Assembly (NCBI GenBank): GCA_949128115.1
Contig: OX421966.1
Location: forward strand, 38,395,042-38,459,041
Length of the DNA stretch: 64,000 nucleotides
From: Anaspis maculata
Lineage: Eukaryota > Arthropoda > Insecta > Coleoptera > Scraptiidae
Direction: 5' to 3'
Shown: positions 34,778-44,934 of the stretch, piece after piece
Numbering within the stretch: position 1 is the stretch's first letter
Layout: each line of letters starts with the position of its first letter
Notes under the pieces: model-generated
The model's input: only the letters and a program-made list of their open reading frames with translations
What the model was told of the DNA's origin: nothing
Databases searched by the model: none
Made by a program: the position numbers and the translations under genes

Positions 34778-37474
34778 CTATAAGAATCGGTCTGGCAATT
34801 CGAGCGGACTGCTTCTCTTCAGCCTCTTCACCCTCGGCTCGACGAGCATCTCTCCAGCTAGAGTGTTTGGATGAGACTCGAGCTTGACCCTGTATCTAGT
34901 GCTGTATCGGGATATTTCTTCCTGTACTGTTGCGACGTTCAGGTCCTGATGCAACACCCAGTTTGGAACGTACCATGGAGCTTCCGCTATGTCCCTGAGC
35001 ATCTTATTTTGGAAACGTTGAATTTTCATGATATTTGAGGCGCTAGCCGATCCCCACAGCTGTATACCGTATGTCCACACAGGCTTTATCACAGTCTTGT
35101 ACAAAAGGACTTTGTTCTCGAGGGACAGACCGGATCCTCGTCGCAGCAGCCAGTGGAGCTTCCTCCTGGTGTGCCCAAGTTGTAGGCGCTTTTTCCAGAC
35201 ATGACCGGCCCACGTCAGCCGTCTGTCTAGGTGCATGCCCAGGTATCGGATTTCCTCCTTCTGTGGTAAGACTTCGCCATTCAACGTAACGGAGGGACAT
35301 GTGGCTCTGTTGAGAGTAAATGTCACGTGCTCAGACTTTAGCGTGTTTGCCTTGATCCGCCAGGTATTTAGCCACCTCTCTATTTTGTTTAAGTGGGTTT
35401 GAAGATTGGTCGAAGCAATGGTAGGATCTCTATGTGAAGACATTACGGCCGTGTCGTCGGCAAAAGTTGCCAGAACCGTATTCCTGCATGTTGGTAAGTC
35501 TCTTGTGAACAGCAGGTACAGGACCGGACCAAGGACGCTCCCTTGGGGTACTCCCGACTCAATGCTTCTAAGGGATGTCTCAGCTACCCCAAACCCAACG
35601 GTGAACCTTCTGTCTGACAGGTAGCTTCGAAGGATCTCGTAGACCCGGGAAGGAAGATCCCTCTTGATTTTGTAGAGTAGCCCTCGATGCCATACCTTGT
35701 CAAAGGCTTGGGAAACGTCCAAGAAGGCGGCGGAGCAGTATCGCTTGGTTTCGAGATCATTGCGGATTTTAGCTGCCACGCGATGGACTTGCTCGCACGT
35801 CGAATGCTGTCGACGGAAACCAAACTGGTGTCCAGGGATCAATCCGCGCACATCCAGGATAGGCCGAATCCTCTCCAGAAGCAACGCCTCGAACACTTTT
35901 GAAGGAACCGATAAGAGGCTAATTGGACGGTAGGATGTTACCTGGGTGACATCTTTGCCCGGCTTTGGTATAACAATAATTTTAGCCTCCTTCCAAGTTG
36001 ATGGGTAGTGGCTTGTTCTTATTATGGAGTTGGCAATCATTGTGAAGAAACGAGTACCTTCCTCCGGCAATTCTCTCATCATTTTTCCCGTTATTCCATC
36101 TCTTCCTGGCGCCTTCCTGGGTTTGAGTTTCTTTATTATTTTGAGAATGTTCCTCTTGGTGAAGTTGTCAATAGGTAGGTCGAGCTGTAACGGGGCTTCA
36201 AGGAAGTGGTTGATTTCTCTTTCCTCTTCTGGTGGTATCATGGCTGGAAATGGCTTGAACACGTCACTGAGGTGATCCGCGAAAGCATCGGCCTTCTCTT
36301 CATCACTTTTGGCCCATCCACCCTGGGTTTTTCTGATAGGAGGAATGCGTATTTGCGGATGTTTAAGTTTTCTCGTAGCCTTCCAGAGTGAGTAATCTCC
36401 AGCCTCGGAGGATGAAAGGTTGCTAAGATAGTTGTAGATTCCGTCATTTCGGTGGTTCATCAATAACAGTTTCACTTCTCTTGTTGCCACATTCAATTCC
36501 GTCTTATCAGCTGGGGCCCGAGTCTCCTGCCATCTCTTACGCAGTTTTCTTTTCTCGTCGATTCTGTCCTGTATGTCTTTCGGAAGCCTTTCTCTTCCCG
36601 CCCGGTCGTGCTCCGCCCGTGGAGTAGCTCGAGCCGCCGCGGCACGCAGTACACTTGAGAACTGCTGAACGGCCACTTCAATGTCTGCTCCACTTTTGAG
36701 TGAGATATCCATCCTCAACTCTCCCTGTACATACTCTCTGAACATTGCCCAGTTCGTGTTTCTGTTAGTCAGAGACGATTGCTTGATTTGCTTTGTTACG
36801 GCTGTTCTGTACGTAACGATGATCGGAAAGTGGTCAGAAGATAGATCCCAGGAGGGCTCGATCTCGAAGTAATTGCTGCTGATCCCTCTTATCATGCAGA
36901 AGTCGAGCAGGTCGGGTACTTTGCAAGAATCCGTCGGCCAGTATGTTGGTTGTCCAGTTGTAAGTGGGTACATGCTATTCATTTGCATCGCTTGATACAG
37001 CTGTCTGCCTCTTGGGGTAGTAAGTCGCGATCCCCAGTACGGATGCTTAGAGTTGTAGTCTTCACCAGCCAGAAATTTGCTCCCAAGTGTCTTGAAAAAA
37101 TCGTCAAACTGTTCACTCTTGATTGGTTGTCCAGGAGGACAGTAAACAGAAGCCAAGGTAAGTTGTTGTCCTTGCTTGTTTTCGATAACAATACTAGTCG
37201 ATTGGATGTGTTTTTGACTGAGCTTCTCGCTTTCGTGGTGTTTAATGGAACTATGGATGATGACCGCCGTTCCACCATGAGCTTTCTCTTGTGGATGTGG
37301 TGTGGTGTATAAGGAATAGCCTGGAATGTTCAGGTAACTCTTGGATGTCATGTGTGTTTCCGAAACCAGCACAACGTCGATTTTCTGGGAAATGATAAAA
37401 GCTTTGAGCTCCTGGGTGTGTCGAGGTAAGCCATTGGCGTTCCAGACGGCAATCCTCAGGCTGGAGCAATCCAT
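34778..37474 (-). CDS. Jockey-type ORF2: endonuclease and reverse transcriptase
   Basis: 898 residues. The APE-type endonuclease occupies about 1-225 (WNANGL, VSETHM, AGEDYNSKHPYW, and the SSDHFPI catalytic end near 215). It nicks target DNA. The reverse transcriptase follows at about 440-720, with AFLDVSQAFDKVWH, GVPQGSVLGPVLYLLF and catalytic TFADDTAVMSS. The C-terminal part (about 740-898) contains WTYGIQLWG as in Jockey/CR1-group proteins. The protein copies its own RNA by target-primed reverse transcription in the nucleus. The length matches full Jockey ORF2 proteins. The ATG overlaps the ORF1 stop by one base (TAATG), so translation probably depends on reinitiation after ORF1. I see no internal stop or frameshift. 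The catalytic YADD position reads FADD, which is normal in this clade. Confidence 0.95.
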   Translation of the reverse strand: MDCSSLRIAVWNANGLPRHTQELKAFIISQKIDVVLVSETHMTSKSYLNIPGYSLYTTPHPQEKAHGGTAVIIHSSIKHHESEKLSQKHIQSTSIVIENKQGQQLTLASVYCPPGQPIKSEQFDDFFKTLGSKFLAGEDYNSKHPYWGSRLTTPRGRQLYQAMQMNSMYPLTTGQPTYWPTDSCKVPDLLDFCMIRGISSNYFEIEPSWDLSSDHFPIIVTYRTAVTKQIKQSSLTNRNTNWAMFREYVQGELRMDISLKSGADIEVAVQQFSSVLRAAAARATPRAEHDRAGRERLPKDIQDRIDEKRKLRKRWQETRAPADKTELNVATREVKLLLMNHRNDGIYNYLSNLSSSEAGDYSLWKATRKLKHPQIRIPPIRKTQGGWAKSDEEKADAFADHLSDVFKPFPAMIPPEEEREINHFLEAPLQLDLPIDNFTKRNILKIIKKLKPRKAPGRDGITGKMMRELPEEGTRFFTMIANSIIRTSHYPSTWKEAKIIVIPKPGKDVTQVTSYRPISLLSVPSKVFEALLLERIRPILDVRGLIPGHQFGFRRQHSTCEQVHRVAAKIRNDLETKRYCSAAFLDVSQAFDKVWHRGLLYKIKRDLPSRVYEILRSYLSDRRFTVGFGVAETSLRSIESGVPQGSVLGPVLYLLFTRDLPTCRNTVLATFADDTAVMSSHRDPTIASTNLQTHLNKIERWLNTWRIKANTLKSEHVTFTLNRATCPSVTLNGEVLPQKEEIRYLGMHLDRRLTWAGHVWKKRLQLGHTRRKLHWLLRRGSGLSLENKVLLYKTVIKPVWTYGIQLWGSASASNIMKIQRFQNKMLRDIAEAPWYVPNWVLHQDLNVATVQEEISRYSTRYRVKLESHPNTLAGEMLVEPRVKRLKRSSPLELPDRFL

Positions 37475-37476
37475 TA
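37472..37476 (-). promoter_or_regulatory. TAATG stop-start overlap between ORF1 and ORF2
   Basis: On the minus strand the ORF1 stop TAA (37476-37474) shares its last A with the ORF2 ATG (37474-37472). Stop-start overlaps of this form are known to couple translation in the Bombyx LINE SART1. The same use here is inferred. Confidence 0.75.
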
Positions 37477-38679
37477 GGAGCGCTTCTGAATCAGTGAAAC
37501 CAGAATGTCTAGCATTTTGTCGGTTCTTTCCATCATTTTTTCTATCTTGTCCATCATTTTCATGAACAGAGGTTCCAGCTGACTGGTTGACTGGGATGTT
37601 GTTTGAAATGTATTATCTTGGCTGACCTCGGCTTCTCTTTTTGTTGTTTGATTTCCACCAACAGCTTGAGAATAGGAGATTCCCTCCTTAACATTCGGGT
37701 TTTTAGGTGGTTTATTCGCGTTGTTTGTGTGACCTTTTGCTCTGAGAGGTGGAAATTTCTTCTTCTGTAGCTCTTTGTAGGTTTTACAACCCCTATAATT
37801 GGCAGGATGGCCATCTCCACAATTAGTACACTTGACTTCTCCCTTCCTTTCTTTTTTCGGGCAGTCAGCTGTTGCATGACTGTCTGGACATTTAACACAC
37901 CTTGGTGGTAGTTGGCAATATTTCTTTGTGTGCCCAAACCTCTGACACCTCGAACATTGAACAATCTCTCGCTTGATATGAGGGGGTTCAATCTTGACCA
38001 TTGTGTTAAGTAGACCAGTCACTTTATATATTTCTTTATTATTGGGCTGAGTCTTGAGCTCGATATGGAAAAGCGGTAGATTCTTCCCTGTTCCACGTTC
38101 GCGTATGTTAGCTATGTTCTTAACTTCGTGTCCCAGTTGTTCTATGGCCCCCTTTAAATCTTCGATGTTGGTCGACGGGTGTACGTTTCTCACAACCACT
38201 CGGAAACTACGGTCTTGTTTCATTTGAAAGGTAAAAAAGTGTGTTTTCTTCTCAGTCAGAGCCTTAAGTATAATGGAGTAATACTCCGGTGATGATGGCT
38301 GAACTCTCACCTGGTCTGCTCCCACGCATTTCAGTTGATGGTCGTTCGGTGCTATTTGTTTCAAGAGGTCGGTAAGGGGCTGAATACTTTTAACGCCGGT
38401 GACAAAAATCGGAGGTGGTTTCACTATTTTTACCTCATCTTCCTTCTGCTCTGTGTTCCCGTCTGTATCCATCAAGACATCATATCTATTAGTCGTAGGT
38501 AGAGGTGAGGGATTCAGCCAGTAGCTCTCCAGCTGAGTTTGCTTCAGAATTTTGCGTATTCTGTTCGGACTGTCCTTCATCGGGCGCTTGCGACCAGTTG
38601 CTGAAGACCAGCTCTGTTCGTTTGTGGCTTTGTCTTTCTGGGGAGTATTAGAGGCATTCTCGTCGTCTTCCAATGTCAT
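37474..38679 (-). CDS. Jockey-type ORF1: gag-like RNA-binding protein
   Basis: 401 residues. The C-terminal half carries three zinc knuckles in the order CSRCQRFGHTKKYC, CVKCPDSHATADC and CTNCGDGHPANYRGC (about residues 235-300), typical of Jockey-group ORF1. An RRM-like segment (FRVVVRNVHPSTNIEDLKGA, about 155-175) precedes them. The N-terminal 60 residues are basic and polar. The last 60 residues are rich in Q, M and K and are probably a coiled coil (MKMMDKIEKMMERTDKML). The protein binds element RNA and brings the RNP to chromatin. The frame is open from ATG to TAA. The start was chosen because it is the first ATG after the 295-nt leader. Confidence 0.92.
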   Translation of the reverse strand: MTLEDDENASNTPQKDKATNEQSWSSATGRKRPMKDSPNRIRKILKQTQLESYWLNPSPLPTTNRYDVLMDTDGNTEQKEDEVKIVKPPPIFVTGVKSIQPLTDLLKQIAPNDHQLKCVGADQVRVQPSSPEYYSIILKALTEKKTHFFTFQMKQDRSFRVVVRNVHPSTNIEDLKGAIEQLGHEVKNIANIRERGTGKNLPLFHIELKTQPNNKEIYKVTGLLNTMVKIEPPHIKREIVQCSRCQRFGHTKKYCQLPPRCVKCPDSHATADCPKKERKGEVKCTNCGDGHPANYRGCKTYKELQKKKFPPLRAKGHTNNANKPPKNPNVKEGISYSQAVGGNQTTKREAEVSQDNTFQTTSQSTSQLEPLFMKMMDKIEKMMERTDKMLDILVSLIQKRS

Positions 38680-38984
38680 AGTCAGTTATTTTCTAGCCCG
38701 GCCCTGTCTCCCGGGGCTGATAACGTCCGCGTGCTGATAAGCGCCGCCCGTCAAGTTGTGAATTTATCGTATTTATTTTCGTAGGTAGGTAGTACTCTTC
38801 CAATGATCTCTTACCCAAAGGCTCTATCGTCACTCTCTGTGATGAATGGGCATTCAGTGCATACAGTAGACACTCTTTTGGTCGAAAAACAATCACTTAA
38901 AAGTGTAAAACTGAGATATTATTCAGCAGCAATTTTAACATGGTGCATACAATAACAATGCCAGGGCCGGCCTGATTGAAAAAT

Positions 38985-39524
38985 AATTTTAAAAAAATGA
39001 GACTTCTTTACTGCGTGTATATGACTTGTTTTTGTTTATGCAGAGAAGACAACCATAAATTTGGACAGACTTTTCAAGCTAGGTTAGGGCTGCACCGCTG
39101 TAGACCAAATGAGAGCTTCTAGCGGTATTCTTGAATTTTTCTGTCGGCATCCCAAGGTTCGAGTTTGGCTAAATCAGTTTTCTTTCTTTCTTCAATACCA
39201 GGAAGTGTTTGAAATATTCGAATGCTTTTCAAGCAAACAGCAAATTGCACCCACATTTCAACACAAAACACTTTAAAATTGACATGAAATTGACGCAAAG
39301 TTTTTTCTCGGAAATTCGGCATCGGCTGTTTGTCGCTCGGCCAAATTCACCCGCATCCTGCGTTACCGAGTCCGTACGATCTCCAGCAACAAATGACGTC
39401 ACGCGAAATTTTATTTTTTTTTCGGTGCCCTAATGAACGTAAAAAATCCAATGAAAACCATGTGAGCTTTACGAAGGTTCTAGTATTCAAATTAATGTTT
39501 CCCAAAACCCGTGGAACACCTCAT
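38985..39524. other. unassigned DNA
   Basis: No feature is recognised between the Jockey element and the LTR. Confidence 0.4.
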
Positions 39525-41697
39525 TTCCCGATTAGAATACTGCTACGAGCGGCTATCCCGTGCATTTGGGTAAACACGCGATCTTTCTGGATTCTCCCAT
39601 CCATCATGTAGCGGTTAGATAAAAGTGCGGTGTTCTGTAGACATTTCCAGAAGTATACGCGATGGCTTGGCATTGGGAACTTTCAACGCTCGATCAAGAC
39701 ACATCTGTTCATTTTGGCGGAGGTGCAGGTTCCAGAACACACAGAAAGCACGCGAAAAGTGTATGATTATTCAGGAGTCATCTGAAATCGCATATGCTGG
39801 GACACTATAGAAATTGCTGGGAAATGATGGAAAGTTCGGGAACATTATTCGGAGGCCTATATAAGGCATCAACCGTCAGCTCACGGGGAGTATTGAATTG
39901 GAATGCGAAGTGGTAGCGAGCGGATGAAAGCGAAGTACCTGCGATATATTTCCAAGTAAACTACGCAACAGTCGAAGCACGTTCTCAAAAATTTTGCTTT
40001 TTTTGAATTTGATGTTACTTTGGACTGCTACAATACATTTGCATTCTGTTTGGATAGCTTGCTGATCTAATCCTTTGGCTATCAATCCGTGGTTTTGCAA
40101 GACACTAGGTCTTCCATATAAGGTTTCTACAGGGTGCTCAATAAGACAGTGCAAAATTTCTAAACCGTCAAGAAGCTCCCGTTCGAAAAAGAACTTCATT
40201 TTCTTGAATTTCAACCTTAAAGATGCCGAGGTGGGCCTTGAAGTACAGGATGGTGTTTGAATTTTCCGCTTATCACTTTAATTTACAGGGTGAACTCAAA
40301 AAATCATCTCTTTGGTTCTGCAACGACAACTTCTTTCGTCGTTAACCGATTTTGAAAATTCGCGGCTCATATTGGAACTGAAGCTTTAGGTAAAAGTATC
40401 TTAGGATCAGAACTGACTCGAGACAGACAGTCAGAGTCAGGAGTTTCATTAAAGGTGGCTCAAATCTGAAACGCCGTTGACAGCCCGGTTGGTAGAAGGG
40501 TTTGGTAAAAGTCATGTCTTTTTCGGAGAAATTATTTATTCTGAATACGTGAAGGTTTCTTTTGCTTGTCCTTGTCAAGAATTGTAGGTGAAGAAATCCA
40601 ATTACAACTGCATGTTCAAGAAGAAAAAAACAGCCCCTTGTTCATCTGATATTGATCGTAACCATCACTACGAAAATCTAAACTGACGTATCTCTGTACA
40701 CGCATACGTTTACTATTGCTTTATACTTTGCTTTTGCTTTATAGTGACATGGGTAATGGAAGCCGGCGACTCAAATTTAACGATTGTATATTACATTATT
40801 ACTCTTTGGCTGCTGAAAACAAAGTAAGATAAAACTGCCGTTATCTCAGTAGCAAGAAATACATAAAGATAACGTTGTGCGCGCGAGCCTATTCAATCAT
40901 TCCATCGCACACAACATAAACAATGAATTACCTGAACTGGTTTGCGTATTACTCATTGTTTTGATTTTTGTAGTGTTGGTTACGACCATTTTTAGGTGAT
41001 CAAGGGACTGTTTCTCCATCTCAAACATGAATTTGTAATTGGATTCCTCCACCTACAATTTTTGGCTAGGACGGAAACAGGAACAGGAAACAGGAAACAG
41101 GCTGTCGACGTTGTTCCAGATTTGGGCCACTTTTTATAGAACTTTCAGCTCTGACTGTTTGTCTCGAGTCATTTTTAATCTTCAGGTCTGTTTACCTAAA
41201 GTTTCAGCTCCATTATGAGCTGCAAATTTTCAAAATCGGTTGACGAGGAAAGAAGTTATCACTGTAAAAACAAAAAGATGATTTTTTCTATCCACCCTGT
41301 AAATGAAAGAGATAAGTGGAAAATTCGAACACCATCCCGTACTTCACGGCCTACCTTGGTATCTCTGTGGTTGAAATTCAAGGAAAAGAAATTATTTTTC
41401 AAACGGGAGCTTCTTAACGGTTCAGAAAATTTGCGCTGGTTTACTTAACACCCTGTACAAACTTCATGTGGAACATCTGATGTTTTAAAAAACAACGGAC
41501 TGATAGCTGACGAAATTTGCTGGAAAATACCCCAAACAGAATCCAATTTGTCAGTTGCAATCCAAAGTTACATCAAATTCAAAAAGGACAAAATTTTCGA
41601 GAACGACGCTTTGAGTGTTGCGTAGTTTAGATAATAATTGTTGGCGTGTATTTATTGTAGTACGCAACATAAACAGTGTGTGCTTTAAAACGATCGT
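39525..41697 (+). mobile_element. solo LTR, copy B, split by a foldback element
   Basis: 39525-39956 matches copy A of the 0.5-kb LTR in plus orientation: ACACGCGATCTTTCT, CATCTGTTCATTTTGGCGG, and the TATATAAGG box near 39859. The LTR resumes at 41630 (TGTTGGCGTGTATTTATTG, AACATAAACAG, ACGATCGTCTCA). The two parts are separated precisely by the inverted-repeat element at 39957-41629. Confidence 0.7.
39957..41629. mobile_element. 1.67-kb foldback element inside an LTR
   Basis: The ends TAAACTACGCAAC (39957) and GTTGCGTAGTTTA (41629) are exact inverted repeats. Homology continues inward for nearly 690 bp per arm (to about 40645 and 40985) with roughly 80% identity by eye. Examples are TTTGAATTTGATGTTACTTT against AAAGTTACATCAAATTCAAA, and GAATTGTAGGTG against CACCTACAATTTTTG. 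The loop is about 340 bp. There is no coding frame. The host LTR gives an exact insertion site, but the target duplication is not clear. Confidence 0.8.
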
Positions 41698-41738
41698 CTC
41701 ACGCAAAATACGTAACAATAATTCTAATGATAATAATA

Positions 41739-41920
41739 CCGTATGTTCGTTAAAATCATGAATTAGGGCAGGCTATGGAAGTAAAAACGTATGTCGTGAA
41801 TGTATCAATAATCACTCAAATTTGATGTCAACATGATGAGCCGTCGTCATGGAATACATTTTGGACATACGTTTCGAAGTTCACAGCTTGCCCTAATTCA
41901 TGATTTCAACGAACATACGG
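41739..41920. mobile_element. 182-bp palindromic MITE flanked by TA
   Basis: The inverted ends CCGTATGTTCGTT and AACGAACATACGG are flanked by TA (41737-41738, 41921-41922). The arms extend about 40 bp through CATGAATTAGGGCA. TA targets suggest Tc1/mariner mobilisation. Confidence 0.8.
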
Positions 41921-41922
41921 TA

Positions 41923-42100
41923 CAAGAATAATTGTTTTTCTTCTTATCGGCTTTTTAATCATAGGAGTTTACTCGTTTATTTATTTATCAACTTATACAT
42001 ATTGACTTTTCTAGACTTTTCACGGGGAATCGAACCCAGAACTTCCGCACCGCAGGCAGCCACAGAGCCGCCTGGGCCAAGGGGCCATCGCTAGATTAGA
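41923..42100 (-). mobile_element. tRNA-derived SINE (family 1)
   Basis: The minus strand has a B box GGGTTCGATTCCC (42034-42022), an A-box-like GGCCCAGGCGG about 35 nt before it, and the family 3' signature CTCCTATGATT...GCCGATAAG (about 41966-41945). It abuts the TA-flanked MITE. Confidence 0.6.
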
Positions 42101-42158
42101 ATAATACCGCCCCCGCCAGTTCTTCTGAGCTGTCATTGATTGTCGAATCTCTTGACGT

Positions 42159-42347
42159 ATGTCAAACAAACGTCAACACTCACGTCACACTAGTGGCGGA
42201 ACAATAGGTGATATGCATAAAATCGGAGTGTGTGCTCATGCTTCAGTTCTAGAGGAGTTGCTAAGAAAGATTCGCTCAGCAACTCCTGCAACATCGGAGC
42301 ATGATCAGATACTCCACCTTTATACATATGACCCATTGAGTAAGTAA
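42159..42347 (+). CDS. possible host coding exon ending at a splice donor
   Basis: An open frame from ATG 42159 (second ATG 42213) runs to a canonical donor at 42340 (TTGA|GTAAGT). Residues such as VLEELLRKIRSATPATSEH and ILHLYTYDPLS look like ordinary globular protein and resemble no transposon product I know. The errantivirus inserted about 14 bp after the donor, so it would sit in the first intron in opposite orientation. I do not recognise the family, and no matching downstream exon was identified. It may be a chance frame. Confidence 0.3.
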   Translation: MSNKRQHSRHTSGGTIGDMHKIGVCAHASVLEELLRKIRSATPATSEHDQILHLYTYDPLSK

Positions 42348-42353
42348 TTACCT

Positions 42354-42591
42354 TTTTACGTGTTTGTTTTTGAAAAAGCCTTTTTAAAAAATATTAACTT
42401 TATTAAACTGTGAAATAATTTAATTCGTACAAGTTTTAGAACGTAATAACGGATCGACAATTTATGCGTGCGACGTGCACTCGGTCATGATACAGGAAAT
42501 TGTGTTGTTCGCTAACTGCATGAAGTCGTATATATAAACAGCAGGGTGCTAAGTAAGCAAAACTAATCTTATTCATGACGGGGTCGTAACA
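42354..42591 (-). repeat. 3' LTR of the errantivirus
   Basis: On the minus strand it begins TGTTACGACC and ends ACGTAAAA. A TATA-like box TTTATATATA is at 42538-42529 and an AATAAA signal at 42404-42399. It differs from the 5' LTR at two positions (near 42386 and 42413). Confidence 0.93.
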
Positions 42592-42603
42592 CCTCCCCCT
42601 TTT
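42592..42603 (-). promoter_or_regulatory. polypurine tract (plus-strand primer)
   Basis: AAAAGGGGGAGG on the minus strand lies immediately upstream of the 3' LTR start TGTTAC. This is the position where the plus-strand primer of an LTR element is expected. Confidence 0.85.
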
Positions 42604-42846
42604 AGATAGAATTTTATAAAATTAACTGAAAATAAAAATAGAGGTAAATTTTTTCAAAATTCTAAAAATATAAAATTATTGACATAAAAGGTAAGTAAGC
42701 TAAAAACTGAAATAACAAAATCGTTAAGTACTAAAGACTTAAAATTAAAAGATTACAAATTAAAAGAAAGTGTCTTTTAGGGTCACGAGCACTTTTCACT
42801 TCGTATAAGCTCTGCTTTTAAACACTTCGCGCACTGCAAAGTTTGT

Positions 42847-44934
42847 TCACAAGGCTTTTCTTTGCTGCCTCGTTTTTCTTGGGACGGCTGCTGCTTCCAG
42901 AGGCGTCTCTTCAGTTTGTAGTTCGAGTGTCGGTTGCAACTCGATGTTCCACTGGTGAATAGATGTTCTACGGTGTGGTTTTGGATTGATATTGCAAAAG
43001 TTATAGATTTTTGCACAGCAACCCCTGTCGTCAGGTCTGGGGTTGTTAGAAGGTGAACTTTTCATGTAGCCAATGAAGTGGCGGCAACAGCCACATTTAC
43101 AGCAGATGACTGTTACAATTATTATAACAAAGATGGTCAGGGTCCAGATGGTGGATGCGCTGAGGTACTTTGTTGCGAAGGGCTCTTGATTTAACGTTTG
43201 AGTTCTTCTTCAAGCTCGCGTTTGTGAGCGGCGACATTTAAGTCGTCCAAGTTGAACTGGTTGATTTTAAGTGGTTTTAAATGGAACTCTTCTTTTGATG
43301 TTTGTTCCTCGCAGCATTCGAATGGAATTTGAGGGATGAAGTTCTCTTCTGTATAGTTGGAAGTTTGTTCTTCTTTAGCATATAGTTGATAAATGCCAGT
43401 ATATGCATTACACCGTTTTTGTAACGTGATGAGTTTGTTGCCCTCCAGAAGTTTGGTGGTTGTACCTTGATTAGGGCAGGTGTAGGTAATTGCCAACTTT
43501 GATGGTAGGACTAGTAACCATTGGTTCTTGCCGATGTACTGAATTTTATGGTTGATTACATTCATAATTAGTGGCTTGCATTTGTCGGAGTTTTGGAGTG
43601 TCGTGATGAGGATGACCTCACATGGTCCTTGGGTCGAGTCAAGAGGAATTAAATCTTGACACATGGCGGTTCTGTCGTCCATTTCTTGGCAAGTGTCGAG
43701 GTCATGGATCTTGATGTAAGTTCTCTTATCTTTTGATAATGCTATCATCTTTGATTCGGGGATGATAGTATGGAAAAGGTTTGTAGAAGGATCTTTGGTT
43801 GGTACAGAGTAGAGATGGTAAAGGTCGAAGGTATCCTGATTTATTAAAGGTATTATTATTACAAATATTAACCTGTTTTTTGTCTGAAATGCTTGAAGTT
43901 TAAAAAGATTTAATAACTGGGGAAGATTTTCCAAAGTGGGTTTGAATGGTAAGTTATTTCGCGTTAGATGTCTATTGATGTCTATCAATTCGCTGAGTAA
44001 ATTTCTAGGTTTAATTATCGATGGGTGGATTATTTTTAATTTCGCAAAGGTTAAACTATTGACTATATCAGTAAGTTCTTCTGAAATTAATGTGAATGAT
44101 TCTAGAAGTTGTTCACAATTATTCATCAATTTTAATTGATGCTCAAAATATTTTTGACTCCCAAAAAGGGTTTTAATTTCGTTTTCTATTACTTTCATAT
44201 CTTCGTTGAATGTTTGTTCGTCAATTTGTAATTTTCTAATCGTTTCGTTAAAATTTCGAATGGTACTTGTTGTGACTTTAATTTGGTCTTTAATTAATGG
44301 TGCTATTCTGTAAAAAATAACATTCCATAAACGCTCTGTTATGTAAAAATTCGGGTCGGCCATTGGCTGTTGCCTAGGAAATAACAACGTAACAGAGCCT
44401 TTATGGAATGTAATTTTTTAGAGAATCGCACCATAAGTTTTGAATTTCTGAATCGTCTCTTTCTAATTTGTCTATACATTTGCTAAAATATTCTCCGTCG
44501 GAGGCATCTAGATTTCCTGTTATAAATTTCCATACGGTTCCAACACCGTTTGCAAGTCCTCGTCTTACTCGGATTGTTTCGAATTTAATTTCTGTTAACA
44601 TATTATCGATTTTATTTGAAATCGCTTTTAGAATATCAAGATGGGGTTTTATCGTAAGGGAAAAAGTTCGAAATCTTACATTTTCATCGTGTTCATCTTT
44701 CAAAAGTACAGTTGTTAGGGTATTTAAAATTTGCAAATTATGTTCGTACGTTTCTTGTAAGTGATTAATGTCTTTATACACTACTAGTTTCCAAATATCT
44801 GAAGTTATTTTTATTTCTCTCTCTTTTTCGTAATATAGTCCTATGGTATTGTTTAGGTCTTTAATTTGGATATTGGAATAAGAAAAATTAATTAGGAATA
44901 GGAAAATAAAGATTTTAGATGGAGTCTTGTCCAT
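42847..44934 (-). pseudogene. env: env: baculovirus-F-like fusion glycoprotein, interrupted
   Basis: The N-terminal part (44934-44434) starts with a signal peptide (KIFIFLFLINFSYS). It contains a furin-type site RVRR followed at once by the fusion-peptide segment GLANGVGTVWKFITG, near residues 130-145, as in insect errantivirus and baculovirus F proteins. A 136-bp MITE (44433-44298) then breaks the frame. The ectodomain continues from 44297 to 43191. The membrane anchor (TIWTLTIFVIIIVTVICC, about 43140-43090) and a short tail follow in another frame, to about 42847. There are thus at least two breaks: the MITE and a frameshift close to 43195. The glycoprotein would act at the virion surface in membrane fusion. 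A 1.7-kb segment separates it from pol, where most relatives have none. Confidence 0.88.
44298..44433. mobile_element. 136-bp Harbinger-like MITE inside env (copy 1)
   Basis: The ends TGGTGCTATTCTGTAAAAAA and its partner TGGTGCGATTCTCTAAAAAA (reverse) form terminal repeats of about 45 bp. TAA flanks both sides (44295-44297, 44434-44436), a 3-bp duplication typical of PIF/Harbinger. A second copy of the same length is at 60634-60769. The insertion into young viral DNA dates it as recent. Confidence 0.88.

Larger units (their letters stand above)
34444..38974 (-). mobile_element. full-length Jockey-clade LINE
   Basis: A 4.53-kb element in minus orientation. It has a 5'UTR (38974-38680), gag-like ORF1, an endonuclease-RT ORF2, a 3'UTR (34777-34459) and a poly(A) tail (T-run at 34443-34458). 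It is flanked by the exact 10-bp repeat ATTGAAAAAT (34434-34443 and 38975-38984). Both frames are open over their full expected lengths and the 5' end is present, so this is a young and possibly active copy. The second G of the usual endonuclease GGDYN motif is E here (GEDYNSKH), which may matter for activity. Confidence 0.93.

Noticed and set aside
34800..37500. Plus-strand open frames of 60-120 codons across the Jockey element
   Set aside because: They are antisense shadows of ORF1 and ORF2 with no motifs.
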